In this document: piece by piece, positions 34,079 through 43,249 of the stretch
How the letters are laid out: each line of letters begins with the position of its first letter
How positions within the stretch are numbered: the stretch's first letter is position 1
Assembly: GCA_965205545.1 (NCBI GenBank)
Contig: OZ242170.1
Span: 1,178,001-1,242,000 of the forward strand
Length of the DNA: 64,000 bases
Reading direction: 5' to 3'
Source: Bin55 sp965205545
GTDB taxonomy: Bacteria; Pseudomonadota; Gammaproteobacteria; Pseudomonadales; Azotimanducaceae
Notes under the pieces: model-generated
Seen by the model: only the letters and a program-made list of their open reading frames with translations
Databases searched by the model: none
Told to the model about the DNA's origin: nothing
Position numbers and translations under genes: made by a program

Positions 34079-36823
34079 ATGCTCAAGAGCTTTTTCCAAC
34101 GAAGGTCCAAATTAGACCACCCCGATCCCCAAGTCAGGATTCGCGCTCTTAACGATGATCCCAAGCTCACACTTGAACATTTCGCGAAAATTGCCCGGGA
34201 GGACCGGGATGTAGGTGTGCGAAAAGCTGCCTTGAGCAAGGCAAATTCCCTCGCGCTATACGAAGAATTGCTTGATGAGGAAGAGCTATCGGACATCTGT
34301 CGAAAATTCCTCACCGACAACATTGACGACGACCATCGTCTTGCTCTAGACCCGCGCATACTGCCCTTGCGACTCCAAAGTCTTTCGGAGCCAGCGAAAA
34401 TCTACGACCTGGTGCGAAGGCTTGGCTCCAGTGCGGAAACAGCTAGTGCACTTGCTGCCTTGCCGACACCCAAGATTAGGGAAGAAGTGCTGAGTCTGTG
34501 CTTCGACGAAGACGTGCTAGGAGAATTGCAGAAACTCAGCCGTCACCAAAACAAAAGCGTCAATCGTTTTGTGAGGGACCGACTCAATGCTTTCAAGGAA
34601 TTGCGAAATCGCAAGCAGAATCTCACAGCCCAGGCTGAGCACATCATAGGCGCAGCAAGTCGTTCGTTGCCACACGACCCTCACTACACGGCTCGACGCG
34701 AGAAAATCGAGCGCGAATGGGAACACACACTCGAGGCAATCGAACAGCTAAACGCTCAATTGGTCGAGAATGCACACGAAGAGATCGACATCGATGCTCT
34801 TAAGGGCGAGTTTCCCAGTCGCGCTGACCCGTCTGCGATCAATGCCGTTGGACCCCAACAATTCGAAGGCATCTTGACCCGACTGAGGGAATGTGGCATC
34901 CACGATGAGAATGAGATCGACGAGTGCGAAAGGCTTTGGCTGGACGCCCTCAAGGAGCAACCGGCACCTCGTGCAATCGCCGATCAGTTCTACCAACTTG
35001 CCAATTCCAAGCGAAGAGAAATCAGGGAAGCAGCAAACAAGATTCGTCAAGAACGCGAAATAGAGACACTGCTGGAACCAATTGTGCTGAAGGAGCCGGA
35101 TACGCAATCCCAATCGTGGTTCCGCGTCTGGTCAACCAGGAGCGCTGCACAGGGACGCCTTCGCAAGATTGAACGCCATCAAGAACGATTGGCTGGCAAA
35201 GCTAAGGCCGAAGATCTTGCAGAGGCAACAGCTGCGTTGGCGGAGATGGTTCGTTCCTTGAATTCAACAATTGAACGATGCAACGTACTCGAAGACGAAA
35301 CGATCAAACATGTTGAATCAAATCTCGAGTCGCTAAGCAAGTTCATTGACTCCGGAAGCCTCAAGAAAGCGAAATCCGCTGAACGCAACGTAACTGCTCT
35401 GATCAACCGATTACCCAAACGACACCAGGGCACATTTAGCGCACGCCTAGCTCCGGCGATTACATCGATACGCCAATTGTCAGGATGGCAGGAATTCGCC
35501 GAGGAACCCAAGAGGCTCGCCCTCTGCGAAGAAATCGAAGAACTAGCAAAGAACCCCTTAAGTCCAGAAGACCAATTCCACAAGATTAGAGAATTGCGGG
35601 AACGGTGGAATGGTTTGGGCATGTTAAGGTCTCGCGACGAGAGAAGCCTTCAGGACCGCTACGACAAAGCCGCGGCGGAAGCGTTTCAAGTCTGTGAGTC
35701 CTGGTTCAATGAACAAGCAGCCATGCGACAACGAAACTTCGAGGGTCGCCAAGAGATTTGCCGTCGATTACAGTCCTTCGTCGAGGAATACGACTGGGAA
35801 CAGCCTGACTTTAAAGTCGTTCACCGAATGCTGCGCTCGGCACAGTCCGAGTGGCGTTCCTTTACGCCAATTGAGCGGACGAAGTCTAAGTCCATCAATG
35901 CATCATTCGGCAAGTTGACAAGAGAACTGGAATCGCGGCTTGCGGACCACTGGACCGAAAACTCCAGGCAAAAGGAAGAAATAATCGAAGAGGCACAGAA
36001 GGCTGTGGAGGATAGCTCGCTAAGCCCGATGGAGTTAATTGAAACGATCAAGGGACTGCAGGCACGATGGAAGACTGTGGGTCCAGCTGGACGGCGCAAG
36101 GAGCAGGGGCTTTGGAAGAACTTTAGGTCTCAGTGCAACGTTGCGTTTGAGCGACGTGAAGCGCAACAGCAAGAGAGGCGTTCCCAACTTGACGCAAACA
36201 TCAAGACAGCAAAGGATGAAGTAGCCAAGCTAGAGCAACTGCTAAGCGACCCCAAAACGACCCTGCAACAACTGAATTCATCGCTGCTCAACGAGTTGCG
36301 TTCCAAACTCGCTGATGTGGAATTGCCAGCCCGCATCCGCAAGAGCACTGAGAACGAACTGTCGTCACTCGCCACAAAGTTGAACAAACGACGTGACGAA
36401 CTTGAAACTCGACGAAGCTCAAAGGAATTGCTAGCGTTGATCGACATTGACCTGGAGATCGCGAACTTAGAGTCTGAAGGATTGGAACCAACGGAGGAAT
36501 TGCTTGAAAAGGCCGGATCGGGAAGACCTTGGTTTAGCTCCCGAAACGCAGAGGACGTCTCCAAGAAAGTATTTGCGTTGCACGAGCTGGTTCTCCGAGC
36601 AGAGGTGCTTGCGGATGTTCCCTCACCACCCGAAGACGCAGGAAAGCGAATGCAAGTTCAGGTTTCTCGCCTGCAACACGGCCTGACTCGCGGCGGCGAG
36701 TCCGAGGAGCAAAGGGTGGAGCGACTGATTCAGGCGTGGTGCTCTACAGCCTATGGAGACCAGCCACTACGCGAAAGATTCCACAATGCGATTCGTAAAC
36801 ACCTAGACGATCTAGCAAACTGA
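34079..36823 (+). CDS. DUF349 domain-containing protein
   Basis: I start it at the ATG at 34079 (MLKSFFQRR...HPDPQVRIRAL), since family members begin with a similar 'MxxxFF...HxDPxVRxxAI' stretch; an upstream ATG adds 14 residues. The 914-residue protein is almost wholly alpha-helical with long coiled-coil segments. Several DUF349 units are visible through their W-x2-x-G pattern: RERWNGLGML, SEWRSFTPIER and ARWKTVGPAGRRKEQGLWKNFR. An N-terminal HEAT-like part precedes them. No enzymatic motif is present. Such proteins are widespread in gammaproteobacteria but I know no firm function. It stands alone, followed convergently by the kinase gene. Confidence 0.85.
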   Translation: MLKSFFQRRSKLDHPDPQVRIRALNDDPKLTLEHFAKIAREDRDVGVRKAALSKANSLALYEELLDEEELSDICRKFLTDNIDDDHRLALDPRILPLRLQSLSEPAKIYDLVRRLGSSAETASALAALPTPKIREEVLSLCFDEDVLGELQKLSRHQNKSVNRFVRDRLNAFKELRNRKQNLTAQAEHIIGAASRSLPHDPHYTARREKIEREWEHTLEAIEQLNAQLVENAHEEIDIDALKGEFPSRADPSAINAVGPQQFEGILTRLRECGIHDENEIDECERLWLDALKEQPAPRAIADQFYQLANSKRREIREAANKIRQEREIETLLEPIVLKEPDTQSQSWFRVWSTRSAAQGRLRKIERHQERLAGKAKAEDLAEATAALAEMVRSLNSTIERCNVLEDETIKHVESNLESLSKFIDSGSLKKAKSAERNVTALINRLPKRHQGTFSARLAPAITSIRQLSGWQEFAEEPKRLALCEEIEELAKNPLSPEDQFHKIRELRERWNGLGMLRSRDERSLQDRYDKAAAEAFQVCESWFNEQAAMRQRNFEGRQEICRRLQSFVEEYDWEQPDFKVVHRMLRSAQSEWRSFTPIERTKSKSINASFGKLTRELESRLADHWTENSRQKEEIIEEAQKAVEDSSLSPMELIETIKGLQARWKTVGPAGRRKEQGLWKNFRSQCNVAFERREAQQQERRSQLDANIKTAKDEVAKLEQLLSDPKTTLQQLNSSLLNELRSKLADVELPARIRKSTENELSSLATKLNKRRDELETRRSSKELLALIDIDLEIANLESEGLEPTEELLEKAGSGRPWFSSRNAEDVSKKVFALHELVLRAEVLADVPSPPEDAGKRMQVQVSRLQHGLTRGGESEEQRVERLIQAWCSTAYGDQPLRERFHNAIRKHLDDLAN

Positions 36824-36848
36824 AGTAGCGCCAATATTGTCATCGTCG

Positions 36849-37709
36849 CTACGCGAAGCCCCTCAATGACGAAATTTCGTGTTGTTCGTTTAGAGTCACC
36901 ACAACGTCGGCCTTGCGTACTAGGTCTTCCAGCATCCAGACAGTAATCCGTTCATAGTGCTCGATGAAGCTGTCGACGGATGCTTTGTCCATGCGCAAGT
37001 GCTCTGGTCGCTCCTGCTCCTGACGCAATCGCCATTTGCGCACGTGCTCCATGCTCAGTGATTGAATAAAGACCAATTCGTTCAACATTGTCGTCAGCTG
37101 TCCATAGGGGCCGGCAAGCTGGTCATTGATCCAATTTCGACATTCGCCACCTACGTCTTCCTCGCGTTCAAGTCTGTTAATTGGATTCGTGAGACGTTCA
37201 ATGGGTTCTGCAGCAGCACCAACACACCATCCTTCTAGAACAACCCTTGCCGTTCCCGCGTCAACCGAGCGTACACCCACTCGATCATCCAAACCCTTGT
37301 CGAACACGGGAACCTTAGCGGGACGACCTTGCGACAAGTTTTCAACAGTATCCATAAGCCGGTCGACATCGTGAGTACCTGGCGGCCCGCGGGTCCGCAG
37401 CGACGGATGGATCGTCTTTGCCAAATCACTGCGCTCACTCTTCGTCAAATAGAAATCATCGAGACACAGGATGGCGGTCGGGTCGTCAAAAGTTCTGCTC
37501 GCATTGCTCACGAGCGAGCACAATGTGGATTTGCCCGTTCCCTGTCCGCCTCCTATCCCAATGATTCGTGATCTTGTGCGATGCCAGCGCGACACGAGCA
37601 AGACGGCTAACTCTCGGTACTCGGCTGGCGCGTTGCGATCCAGAGAATCGAAGTTCTCAATTTCAGTAGGCGTGATCTTGCTCGGACCGAGAATCTCAAA
37701 CGGTCTCAT
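36849..37709 (-). CDS. P-loop kinase, D-glycerate 3-kinase (GLYK/Tda10) type
   Basis: The 286-residue protein has the Walker A loop GGGQGTGKST at 53-62, CLDDFYLTKSER with the acidic catalytic residues of the phosphoribulokinase/uridine kinase superfamily, then RGPPGTHDVD and VLEGWCVG. The order DDFY, RGxPGTHD, EGWxxG marks the plant-type glycerate kinase / yeast Tda10 / E. coli YggC group rather than uridine kinase or PanK. Its likely reaction is D-glycerate to 3-phosphoglycerate, although bacterial members are mostly untested. It reads in the same direction as, and lies downstream of, dinG with about 64 bases between them. Confidence 0.8.
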   Translation of the reverse strand: MRPFEILGPSKITPTEIENFDSLDRNAPAEYRELAVLLVSRWHRTRSRIIGIGGGQGTGKSTLCSLVSNASRTFDDPTAILCLDDFYLTKSERSDLAKTIHPSLRTRGPPGTHDVDRLMDTVENLSQGRPAKVPVFDKGLDDRVGVRSVDAGTARVVLEGWCVGAAAEPIERLTNPINRLEREEDVGGECRNWINDQLAGPYGQLTTMLNELVFIQSLSMEHVRKWRLRQEQERPEHLRMDKASVDSFIEHYERITVWMLEDLVRKADVVVTLNEQHEISSLRGFA

Positions 37710-37773
37710 AGCAAGAACAAATCAATCGGAGATTGCTTCAAGGAGTGGACCTCACCTTCTTCAACCTACGATA

Positions 37774-39855
37774 TCACTCGATCAACCTACGATAGTTTGG
37801 CAAGGCTTCCAGCATTTGCTTGCCGTAGCGCTTTGTAACAATGCGACGATCCAGCACGGTGATTCGACCCCAATCATGCTCGTTGCGTATGAGCCGGCCA
37901 CACGCCTGAACGAGCTTTAGTGTGGCTTCCGGCACCTGCAACTGCAAAAACAACTGATACCCTTCAATCCCAGTCTTCTGTAGTAGCTCCTTTTTGGATT
38001 CGACAATTGGATCGGTCGGTACGTCGAAAGGAAGTCGTGTCACTATGACATGCCGACAATAGGCTCCAGGAAGATCAATTCCTTCCCGATAGCTAGCCAA
38101 ACCAAAGATGTAGCTTGAATTGCGAGAATCGATTCTTTTTCTGTGTTCATCTAACAACGCGTGCCTGCCGCTGGCAGACTGCACCATGCAACGGCGACGA
38201 ACCTTCTCAGGCAAACTTGCCGCAACCGATTCCATCATCGATCTTGATGTGAACAATACCAGTGCGCTTTGTTCCTGTTCTAGCAATCTCGGCAGGACCC
38301 TTACAACTTCGTCTGCATAGGATTGTCCTTCCGTGCCGGTTGGCTCGATGGTCATTTTGGGCACGCAAAACTTAACGGCTTTCTGAAAGTCAAACGGACT
38401 ATCTAGAGCCAACAACTCTACTTTTGATTCTTCCAGCCCTACAGACGACATGAAGTGACGAAAATTGTCGCCGGCATTGAGAGTGGCGGAAGTGAAAATC
38501 GTGGCGTTTGCTCGGTTCCATAGCTTGTCCGACAAGATCTCGCTAATCTCTATGGGAACCGACTTGAGACGCCACTCTTCCCGACTTTCATGGGTTATGT
38601 GCTCGATCCATCGGCCACATACCGAACCGTGGTCTGCGTAGCCAAAATCCAACAGTAGCTCCCGAGCTTCGTCAAAATGTTGAATCGCTGCTGTGAGTTC
38701 GTCCAACACGTCAAGAGAGACGTTGCCACCCAGCGTTGCTTGATTCGAATCGTTTTGCTCCTTCAGCCACCCGCTCGCGCGCTCGATGGAAACCGCAATG
38801 TCTTGGCTCACTTTGGCTAGCTGAGCGGCCATCGCCTGGATGTCCTGCGGCACCTCTCCGTTTTCAAACCGGAAGCGCCTTGTGCCTTCCCGGTCATCTC
38901 GAAACTTTAGGTTGGCGATGAGTTGGTGCAACTGCTTGCTCAAATTGCTGTAGAGATCGTTGGCATTGCTAAACTCACCGACATAACGCCTCAATAAGCT
39001 TGGCTCTTCGAGTTGTTTCAGCAAGCCAACCATGCCCCTGTTGACTTCCTTGAGTAGAGACTCGGTGGCGATGAGGCCAAAGGACTTTGAAAACGCATCC
39101 ATCGTCTTCGGAGCAAGGTGATGCGCTTCGTCGAGCACGTAAATGCAATCTTCTGCTGCCGGCAGGATATCCGACTCAATACGCAGATGACTCAACAGCA
39201 GGTCGTAGTTGGTCACCACTACATCGACATCGGAAAACTGCGCTCTGGTCTTGAAGTACGGGCACCTGCTATACCAATCGCACATGTTGTTGATACAACC
39301 CCGAGCGTCAGTGGTAATGGATTGCCAGTGTCGTGGGTTGAGAGCCACGGGAGAGTGATCGATGTCGCCGGTCCATTTTCCGTGAATGAAGCTGTCGAAG
39401 AGTTCGACGTACCTTCTTCCCAATTCGCGTTCTTTGGTGTTGACCTCGGCCAATGAGTCAAGCACCTGTGCATCAGTAGCGTTTGCCGAGTGACTGAGCC
39501 TTCGAGGACACACGTATCTCCGGCGTCCTTTTGCCAATACAAAGGTGAACGGAACATCGGTCAGGGTACGCAGTTCTGGCAGGTCCTTTCCCGTAATCTG
39601 ATCCTGCAATGCGACTGTCGCAGTAACGATGACGACGCGCTTTCCCTGCTCCTTGCCCATTGGGACAGCAGAGGTGGCGTAGGCAATTGTCTTCCCCGTG
39701 CCGGTTCCCGCCTCGACAACGCCTATTCGAGGTCGTTGCGACTGTAGAACGCGATCAATGAACCGAATCATGCGCAGCTGGCCTTCACGTGGCTGGTAAC
39801 CCTTCGCTTCCAGCCAAGCGCCATACATCTGCTCAATGCGTTCGGTTATGCTCAT
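37774..39855 (-). CDS. dinG: ATP-dependent DNA helicase DinG
   Basis: DinG is a 5'-3' superfamily-2 helicase with an Fe-S cluster that unwinds R-loops and D-loops. The 693-residue protein shows Walker A EAGTGTGKT at 48-56, four cluster-type cysteines (116, 187, 192, 198), the DEAH box at 242-245, and helicase motifs VLFTSRSM, GLASYREGIDLPGAYC and QACGRLIRNEHDWG near the C-terminus. No N-terminal exonuclease domain is attached. It is divergent from the PQQ-dehydrogenase-like gene, with 23 bases between starts, so promoters overlap. Confidence 0.94.
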   Translation of the reverse strand: MSITERIEQMYGAWLEAKGYQPREGQLRMIRFIDRVLQSQRPRIGVVEAGTGTGKTIAYATSAVPMGKEQGKRVVIVTATVALQDQITGKDLPELRTLTDVPFTFVLAKGRRRYVCPRRLSHSANATDAQVLDSLAEVNTKERELGRRYVELFDSFIHGKWTGDIDHSPVALNPRHWQSITTDARGCINNMCDWYSRCPYFKTRAQFSDVDVVVTNYDLLLSHLRIESDILPAAEDCIYVLDEAHHLAPKTMDAFSKSFGLIATESLLKEVNRGMVGLLKQLEEPSLLRRYVGEFSNANDLYSNLSKQLHQLIANLKFRDDREGTRRFRFENGEVPQDIQAMAAQLAKVSQDIAVSIERASGWLKEQNDSNQATLGGNVSLDVLDELTAAIQHFDEARELLLDFGYADHGSVCGRWIEHITHESREEWRLKSVPIEISEILSDKLWNRANATIFTSATLNAGDNFRHFMSSVGLEESKVELLALDSPFDFQKAVKFCVPKMTIEPTGTEGQSYADEVVRVLPRLLEQEQSALVLFTSRSMMESVAASLPEKVRRRCMVQSASGRHALLDEHRKRIDSRNSSYIFGLASYREGIDLPGAYCRHVIVTRLPFDVPTDPIVESKKELLQKTGIEGYQLFLQLQVPEATLKLVQACGRLIRNEHDWGRITVLDRRIVTKRYGKQMLEALPNYRRLIE

Positions 39856-39878
39856 TTCTGAACTTGGAGACCCTTTCG

Positions 39879-40985
39879 ATGCAACACTTCACCATTGCTT
39901 CGCTTTTCATATTAGCTTTAACGTGCTCTGCACAGGAACCGACCGAAATCACGGATAACTTGGGCAACGTATTTCATCTAACGACCGTTACCGACAAGGT
40001 GCCGTCGGCCCGACAGCTGGCATTGACCGAATCCGGTTTGCTTTTCGTCGGCAGCATGAGTCGCGGCAATCTCTACGCAGTTGTTCCGTCTAACGAGACT
40101 GCGACAGAACCCGAGGTAGTTACTTTCGACACTGGCTTAGCAATGCCGACTGGCCTCGCACTCCACGGCAAAGATCTCTATGTCGCCGCACACAGTCGAA
40201 TCCTCAAGTACAAAGACATCGAGGAAACCTATCGCTCGTCTCCAGAACCGGAAGTTGTTAGCGCGAGTTTGCCCCGAGCCCGACATCACGGTTGGAAATA
40301 TCTCTCCGTTGGACCTGACGGCTTCTTGTACTTCAACGTGGGCGCTCCCTGCAACGTCTGTCTTTCAGAAGAGGAGATTTACGCGAGCATAGTTCGAATG
40401 GACCCATCTAACGGAGAGTTCGAAGTCTATGCACACGGCGTGCGCAATAGTGTTGGAATCGATTGGCATCCTGATACGAAGCAGATGTGGTTTTCAGATA
40501 ATGGTCGTGACATGTGGGGAGACGACCGGCCACCTGAGGAAATCAACGTCGTGGAGGAGCCCGGCTCGCACTTCGGATATCCCTTTCTGCACGGCGACAA
40601 TCTAGTGGATCCAGAATTTGGAAGCCAACGTCAAGAGGACGTGGACTACAAGACGCCCGTTGTCAACATCCAAGCGCATGCAGCGGCTCTTGGATTGGAC
40701 TTTTATACAGCGAGTGCTTTTCCCGCCAACTACAAGAATGCGTTGTTCATTGCGGAGCACGGCTCATGGAATCGATCGTCAAAGGTGGGCTATCAGGTCT
40801 CGGTGGTGAGATTTGACGGAGATGAGCCCACCTATTTTCCGTTTGTCGACATTTGGCTAGAAGGCCAGCGATCCAATGCAAGGCCCAACGACGTGCTCGT
40901 TGATAACGACGGCAATCTACTGATCTCAGACGATTTTCGCGGAGCAATCTACAAAGTCGTTCACGTTGCAAAGGCCGATGACTAA
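39879..40985 (+). CDS. Exported glucose/sorbosone dehydrogenase-like beta-propeller protein
   Basis: The ATG at 39879, preceded by GGAGA, gives a 368-residue protein with a short signal peptide (HFTIASLFILALTCSA). The body shows repeated beta-propeller blades typical of soluble PQQ-dependent sugar dehydrogenases: RHHGWKYLSVGPDGFLYFNVG, HGVRNSVGIDWHPDTKQMWFSDNGRD, EEINVVEEPGSHFGYP and LFIAEHGSWNRS. The R-N-x-x-G and W-F-S-D-N-G-R motifs correspond to those around the cofactor in the family. Whether PQQ is bound is not decidable here, and no pqq genes are in the window. The stop overlaps that of the convergent transglycosylase by three bases. Confidence 0.8.
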   Translation: MQHFTIASLFILALTCSAQEPTEITDNLGNVFHLTTVTDKVPSARQLALTESGLLFVGSMSRGNLYAVVPSNETATEPEVVTFDTGLAMPTGLALHGKDLYVAAHSRILKYKDIEETYRSSPEPEVVSASLPRARHHGWKYLSVGPDGFLYFNVGAPCNVCLSEEEIYASIVRMDPSNGEFEVYAHGVRNSVGIDWHPDTKQMWFSDNGRDMWGDDRPPEEINVVEEPGSHFGYPFLHGDNLVDPEFGSQRQEDVDYKTPVVNIQAHAAALGLDFYTASAFPANYKNALFIAEHGSWNRSSKVGYQVSVVRFDGDEPTYFPFVDIWLEGQRSNARPNDVLVDNDGNLLISDDFRGAIYKVVHVAKADD

Positions 40986-41632
40986 TAGTAGTGTCGGCCT
41001 GGCCCCTTGGTGCATTCGCGCAATTGGTTTTCGTAATTTGAAGACATTTGTGCGACTTCTTCTGCGACAAACTCCAAGCGCGGGTATTTGCTCCACTCTC
41101 CCGACATGTAGCCATTTACACCGGCATAGTAGGTGAGATAGAGATTTTTTGCATCCCATCGCTGCAAATTAGCTTGGTGCGCGGCTCCATCCAAGTACCA
41201 ACCCACGAAATTAATCGAGTCGCGGAAATTGCTCCGTTTAGCATTTCTGTTGCCGGTGCGCTCCTGATAGTCAGACCAAGTTTCATCTAGCGCTTGCGCA
41301 TATCCAAAAGCGGTTGATGGTCGTTTCCAAGGAATGACAAATAAGACTCTCTTGCGGGGGGGACGCGCGTTGTGGATAAAGCTCGACTCACGATAGATGA
41401 CAGCCATGAGGAGCGGAGCGGGAATTTGATACTTCTTCTCTGCATTCAGGGCGTGTCGATACCAAGCGCGCTTCTCCTCAAATACCGTGCATAGGTTCGC
41501 GGTGTTGCTGGGAGGCCTGAGTGACATGCAACTTGTTAGCAGAACGAGCATGGCTAGCATTGCCACACTACAACCAATCACGCAGAGCAGAAATCTTGCT
41601 GTCCTGTCTTTGATCAAATCCGTGAATTCCAT
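40982..41632 (-). CDS. Lytic transglycosylase lipoprotein
   Basis: The enzyme should cleave peptidoglycan glycan strands to anhydromuropeptides. A hydrophobic N-terminal stretch ends in the lipobox LTSC with Cys35 as the lipidation site, so the protein is probably attached to a membrane facing the periplasm. The catalytic part has Glu82 in VIYRESSF, then TAFGYAQALDETW, and YYAGVNGYMSG as the usual AYNAG-like motif. The E-S-S-F, G-x-x-Q and Y-N/A-x-G set is that of the SLT fold. At 216 residues it is small, comparable with EmtA-like proteins. Confidence 0.87.
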   Translation of the reverse strand: MEFTDLIKDRTARFLLCVIGCSVAMLAMLVLLTSCMSLRPPSNTANLCTVFEEKRAWYRHALNAEKKYQIPAPLLMAVIYRESSFIHNARPPRKRVLFVIPWKRPSTAFGYAQALDETWSDYQERTGNRNAKRSNFRDSINFVGWYLDGAAHQANLQRWDAKNLYLTYYAGVNGYMSGEWSKYPRLEFVAEEVAQMSSNYENQLRECTKGPGRHYY

Positions 41633-41763
41633 TTCACCCTACTCCACGACGACATCAATTCCTTGTGTGACTCGCTTCAGTTGGTGCCTCCAATGAACAT
41701 GCGAACCACAGGATTCTCGTTGCGTATACTTGAGACAATTCAAGCTACCAACCATTTTGCGAC

Positions 41764-42234
41764 ATGTCAATAGAAGTAGGAAAAGCTGCTCCCTCGTTTA
41801 CTCTAGTCGACACCGATGGCAATGACGTTTCACTAGATAGCTTCAAAGGAAAGAATGTCGTAGTCTACTTCTACCCCCGCGATGATACTCCGGGCTGCAC
41901 AAAGGAAGCTTGCGGCTTCAGAGACTTGTGGGACGAAATCCAAGACAGCAACACGGTTGTATTAGGTGTTTCGCCCGACAACGAAAAGGCTCACAGAAAA
42001 TTTGTAGACAAGTATCAACTTCCATTCACTCTACTGTGCGATCCAGATCACTCCGTCATGAAGGAATATGGGGCATTCGGCGAGAAAACCATGTATGGGA
42101 AGAAAATGCTGGGTGTAATTCGATCGACAGTGGTCGTCGGCCCCGATGGTTCAGTGTTGAAACATTGGAAACGAGTATCGAGAGCGGCTGACCACCCCGA
42201 AAAAGTCCTAGAGTTCATTCAAACTGCCAACTAG
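41764..42234 (+). CDS. bcp: Thioredoxin-dependent peroxiredoxin, Bcp/PrxQ type
   Basis: Bcp reduces hydrogen and organic peroxides with electrons from thioredoxin. The 156-residue protein has the signature DDTPGCTKEACGFRD, with peroxidatic Cys45 and resolving Cys50 five residues apart as in E. coli Bcp. YFYPRDDTPGC and VLGVSPDNEKAHRKF follow the family closely. In some genomes bcp lies next to dapA or a transglycosylase gene; here it is divergent from the lytic transglycosylase, with about 130 bases between. Confidence 0.96.
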   Translation: MSIEVGKAAPSFTLVDTDGNDVSLDSFKGKNVVVYFYPRDDTPGCTKEACGFRDLWDEIQDSNTVVLGVSPDNEKAHRKFVDKYQLPFTLLCDPDHSVMKEYGAFGEKTMYGKKMLGVIRSTVVVGPDGSVLKHWKRVSRAADHPEKVLEFIQTAN

Positions 42235-42265
42235 AACTAGTGCGTACACCGGTCGCTCAGTAGAG

Positions 42266-43111
42266 TCACCTAACGATCACTTCGTGCTCAAGCGTCCCGA
42301 TTGGACTGATTGATACCGCCACTCTGTCGCCTTCGTCTAAGAAGACCGGCGGATTCCGGGCCGACCCGACTCCACCAGGGGTTCCAGTCACGATTACGTC
42401 CCCAGGGACAAGATCAATGAAAGTCGAACAATACGAGATCAGATCGGCAAACCCAAACACAAGATCCGAAGATTTCGCGTGTTGCATGAGCTTGCCGTTC
42501 ACATGAGTTTTCAGTTCCATCTCGTTTAGGTTGTCAATCTCGTCCACAGTCATGATCCACGGGCCAAATCCTCCTGTGTTCATGAAGTTCTTGCCCGGAG
42601 TAAACTGACTCGTGTGTCGCTGAAACTCTCGCACGCTGCCGTCGTTGTAGCAGCTGAAACCGAATATGTGGTCCATGTAGTCGTCTTTGCGGATTCGGCG
42701 CCCGCGCTTGCCAATGACCATGGCAATTTCACCCTCAAAATCGAGTGTGTTCGATTCAATCGGACGCTCCATGTAGCCGCGATGACCTACCTGAGCTGCG
42801 GCAAACCGTACAAAGATCGTGGGATGATCTTCTCCCCCTCTACCGGTTTCCTGCTGGTGTGCCCGGTAGTTCAATCCTATGCAGAGAATCTTGTCAGGAT
42901 CAGTAATCGGCGGCAAAAGTGTCACGTCCGACAATGCGTGAGCTGGCTGACTCTCACTGGCTCTGGCAACTAGCCCTGACAAGGCACCATCTCTCATTGC
43001 CGCTCCAAGAGTTTCCTGCTCTGCGATAGAGCCCACGTCATGGATTAAGTTATCAGGTGTAAGAAAGCCAAACGACTCCGAATCGCCGTTTTGGAAGGAA
43101 ATCCAACGCAT
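42266..43111 (-). CDS. Fumarylacetoacetate hydrolase family protein
   Basis: The 281-residue protein has the layout of FAH-family hydrolases and decarboxylases acting on 2-oxo acid-type compounds. Signatures are ILCIGLNYRAHQQE, then TLDFEGEIAMVIGKRGRRI with the metal-ligand glutamates, KNFMNTGGFGPWI and DVIVTGTPGGVG. The metal site looks intact. This subgroup covers ureidoglycolate-lyase-like and 2-hydroxyhepta-2,4-diene-dioate isomerase enzymes; the substrate is not readable. It lies in the same direction as, and about 140 bases after, the alcohol dehydrogenase gene and may share its transcript. Confidence 0.86.
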   Translation of the reverse strand: MRWISFQNGDSESFGFLTPDNLIHDVGSIAEQETLGAAMRDGALSGLVARASESQPAHALSDVTLLPPITDPDKILCIGLNYRAHQQETGRGGEDHPTIFVRFAAAQVGHRGYMERPIESNTLDFEGEIAMVIGKRGRRIRKDDYMDHIFGFSCYNDGSVREFQRHTSQFTPGKNFMNTGGFGPWIMTVDEIDNLNEMELKTHVNGKLMQHAKSSDLVFGFADLISYCSTFIDLVPGDVIVTGTPGGVGSARNPPVFLDEGDRVAVSISPIGTLEHEVIVR

Positions 43112-43249
43112 TGCTATTGCTCCCCAAAAGTGGTGTGCATGGTACGTCGCCTCTCACTGGCGACTTTGCCAAGAAACCGATATACATGCGGATTTAAGAT
43201 CGGACGCACCAAAATTTTTTGGTTGTCTTTGATCGTAGCGAGACGTTAA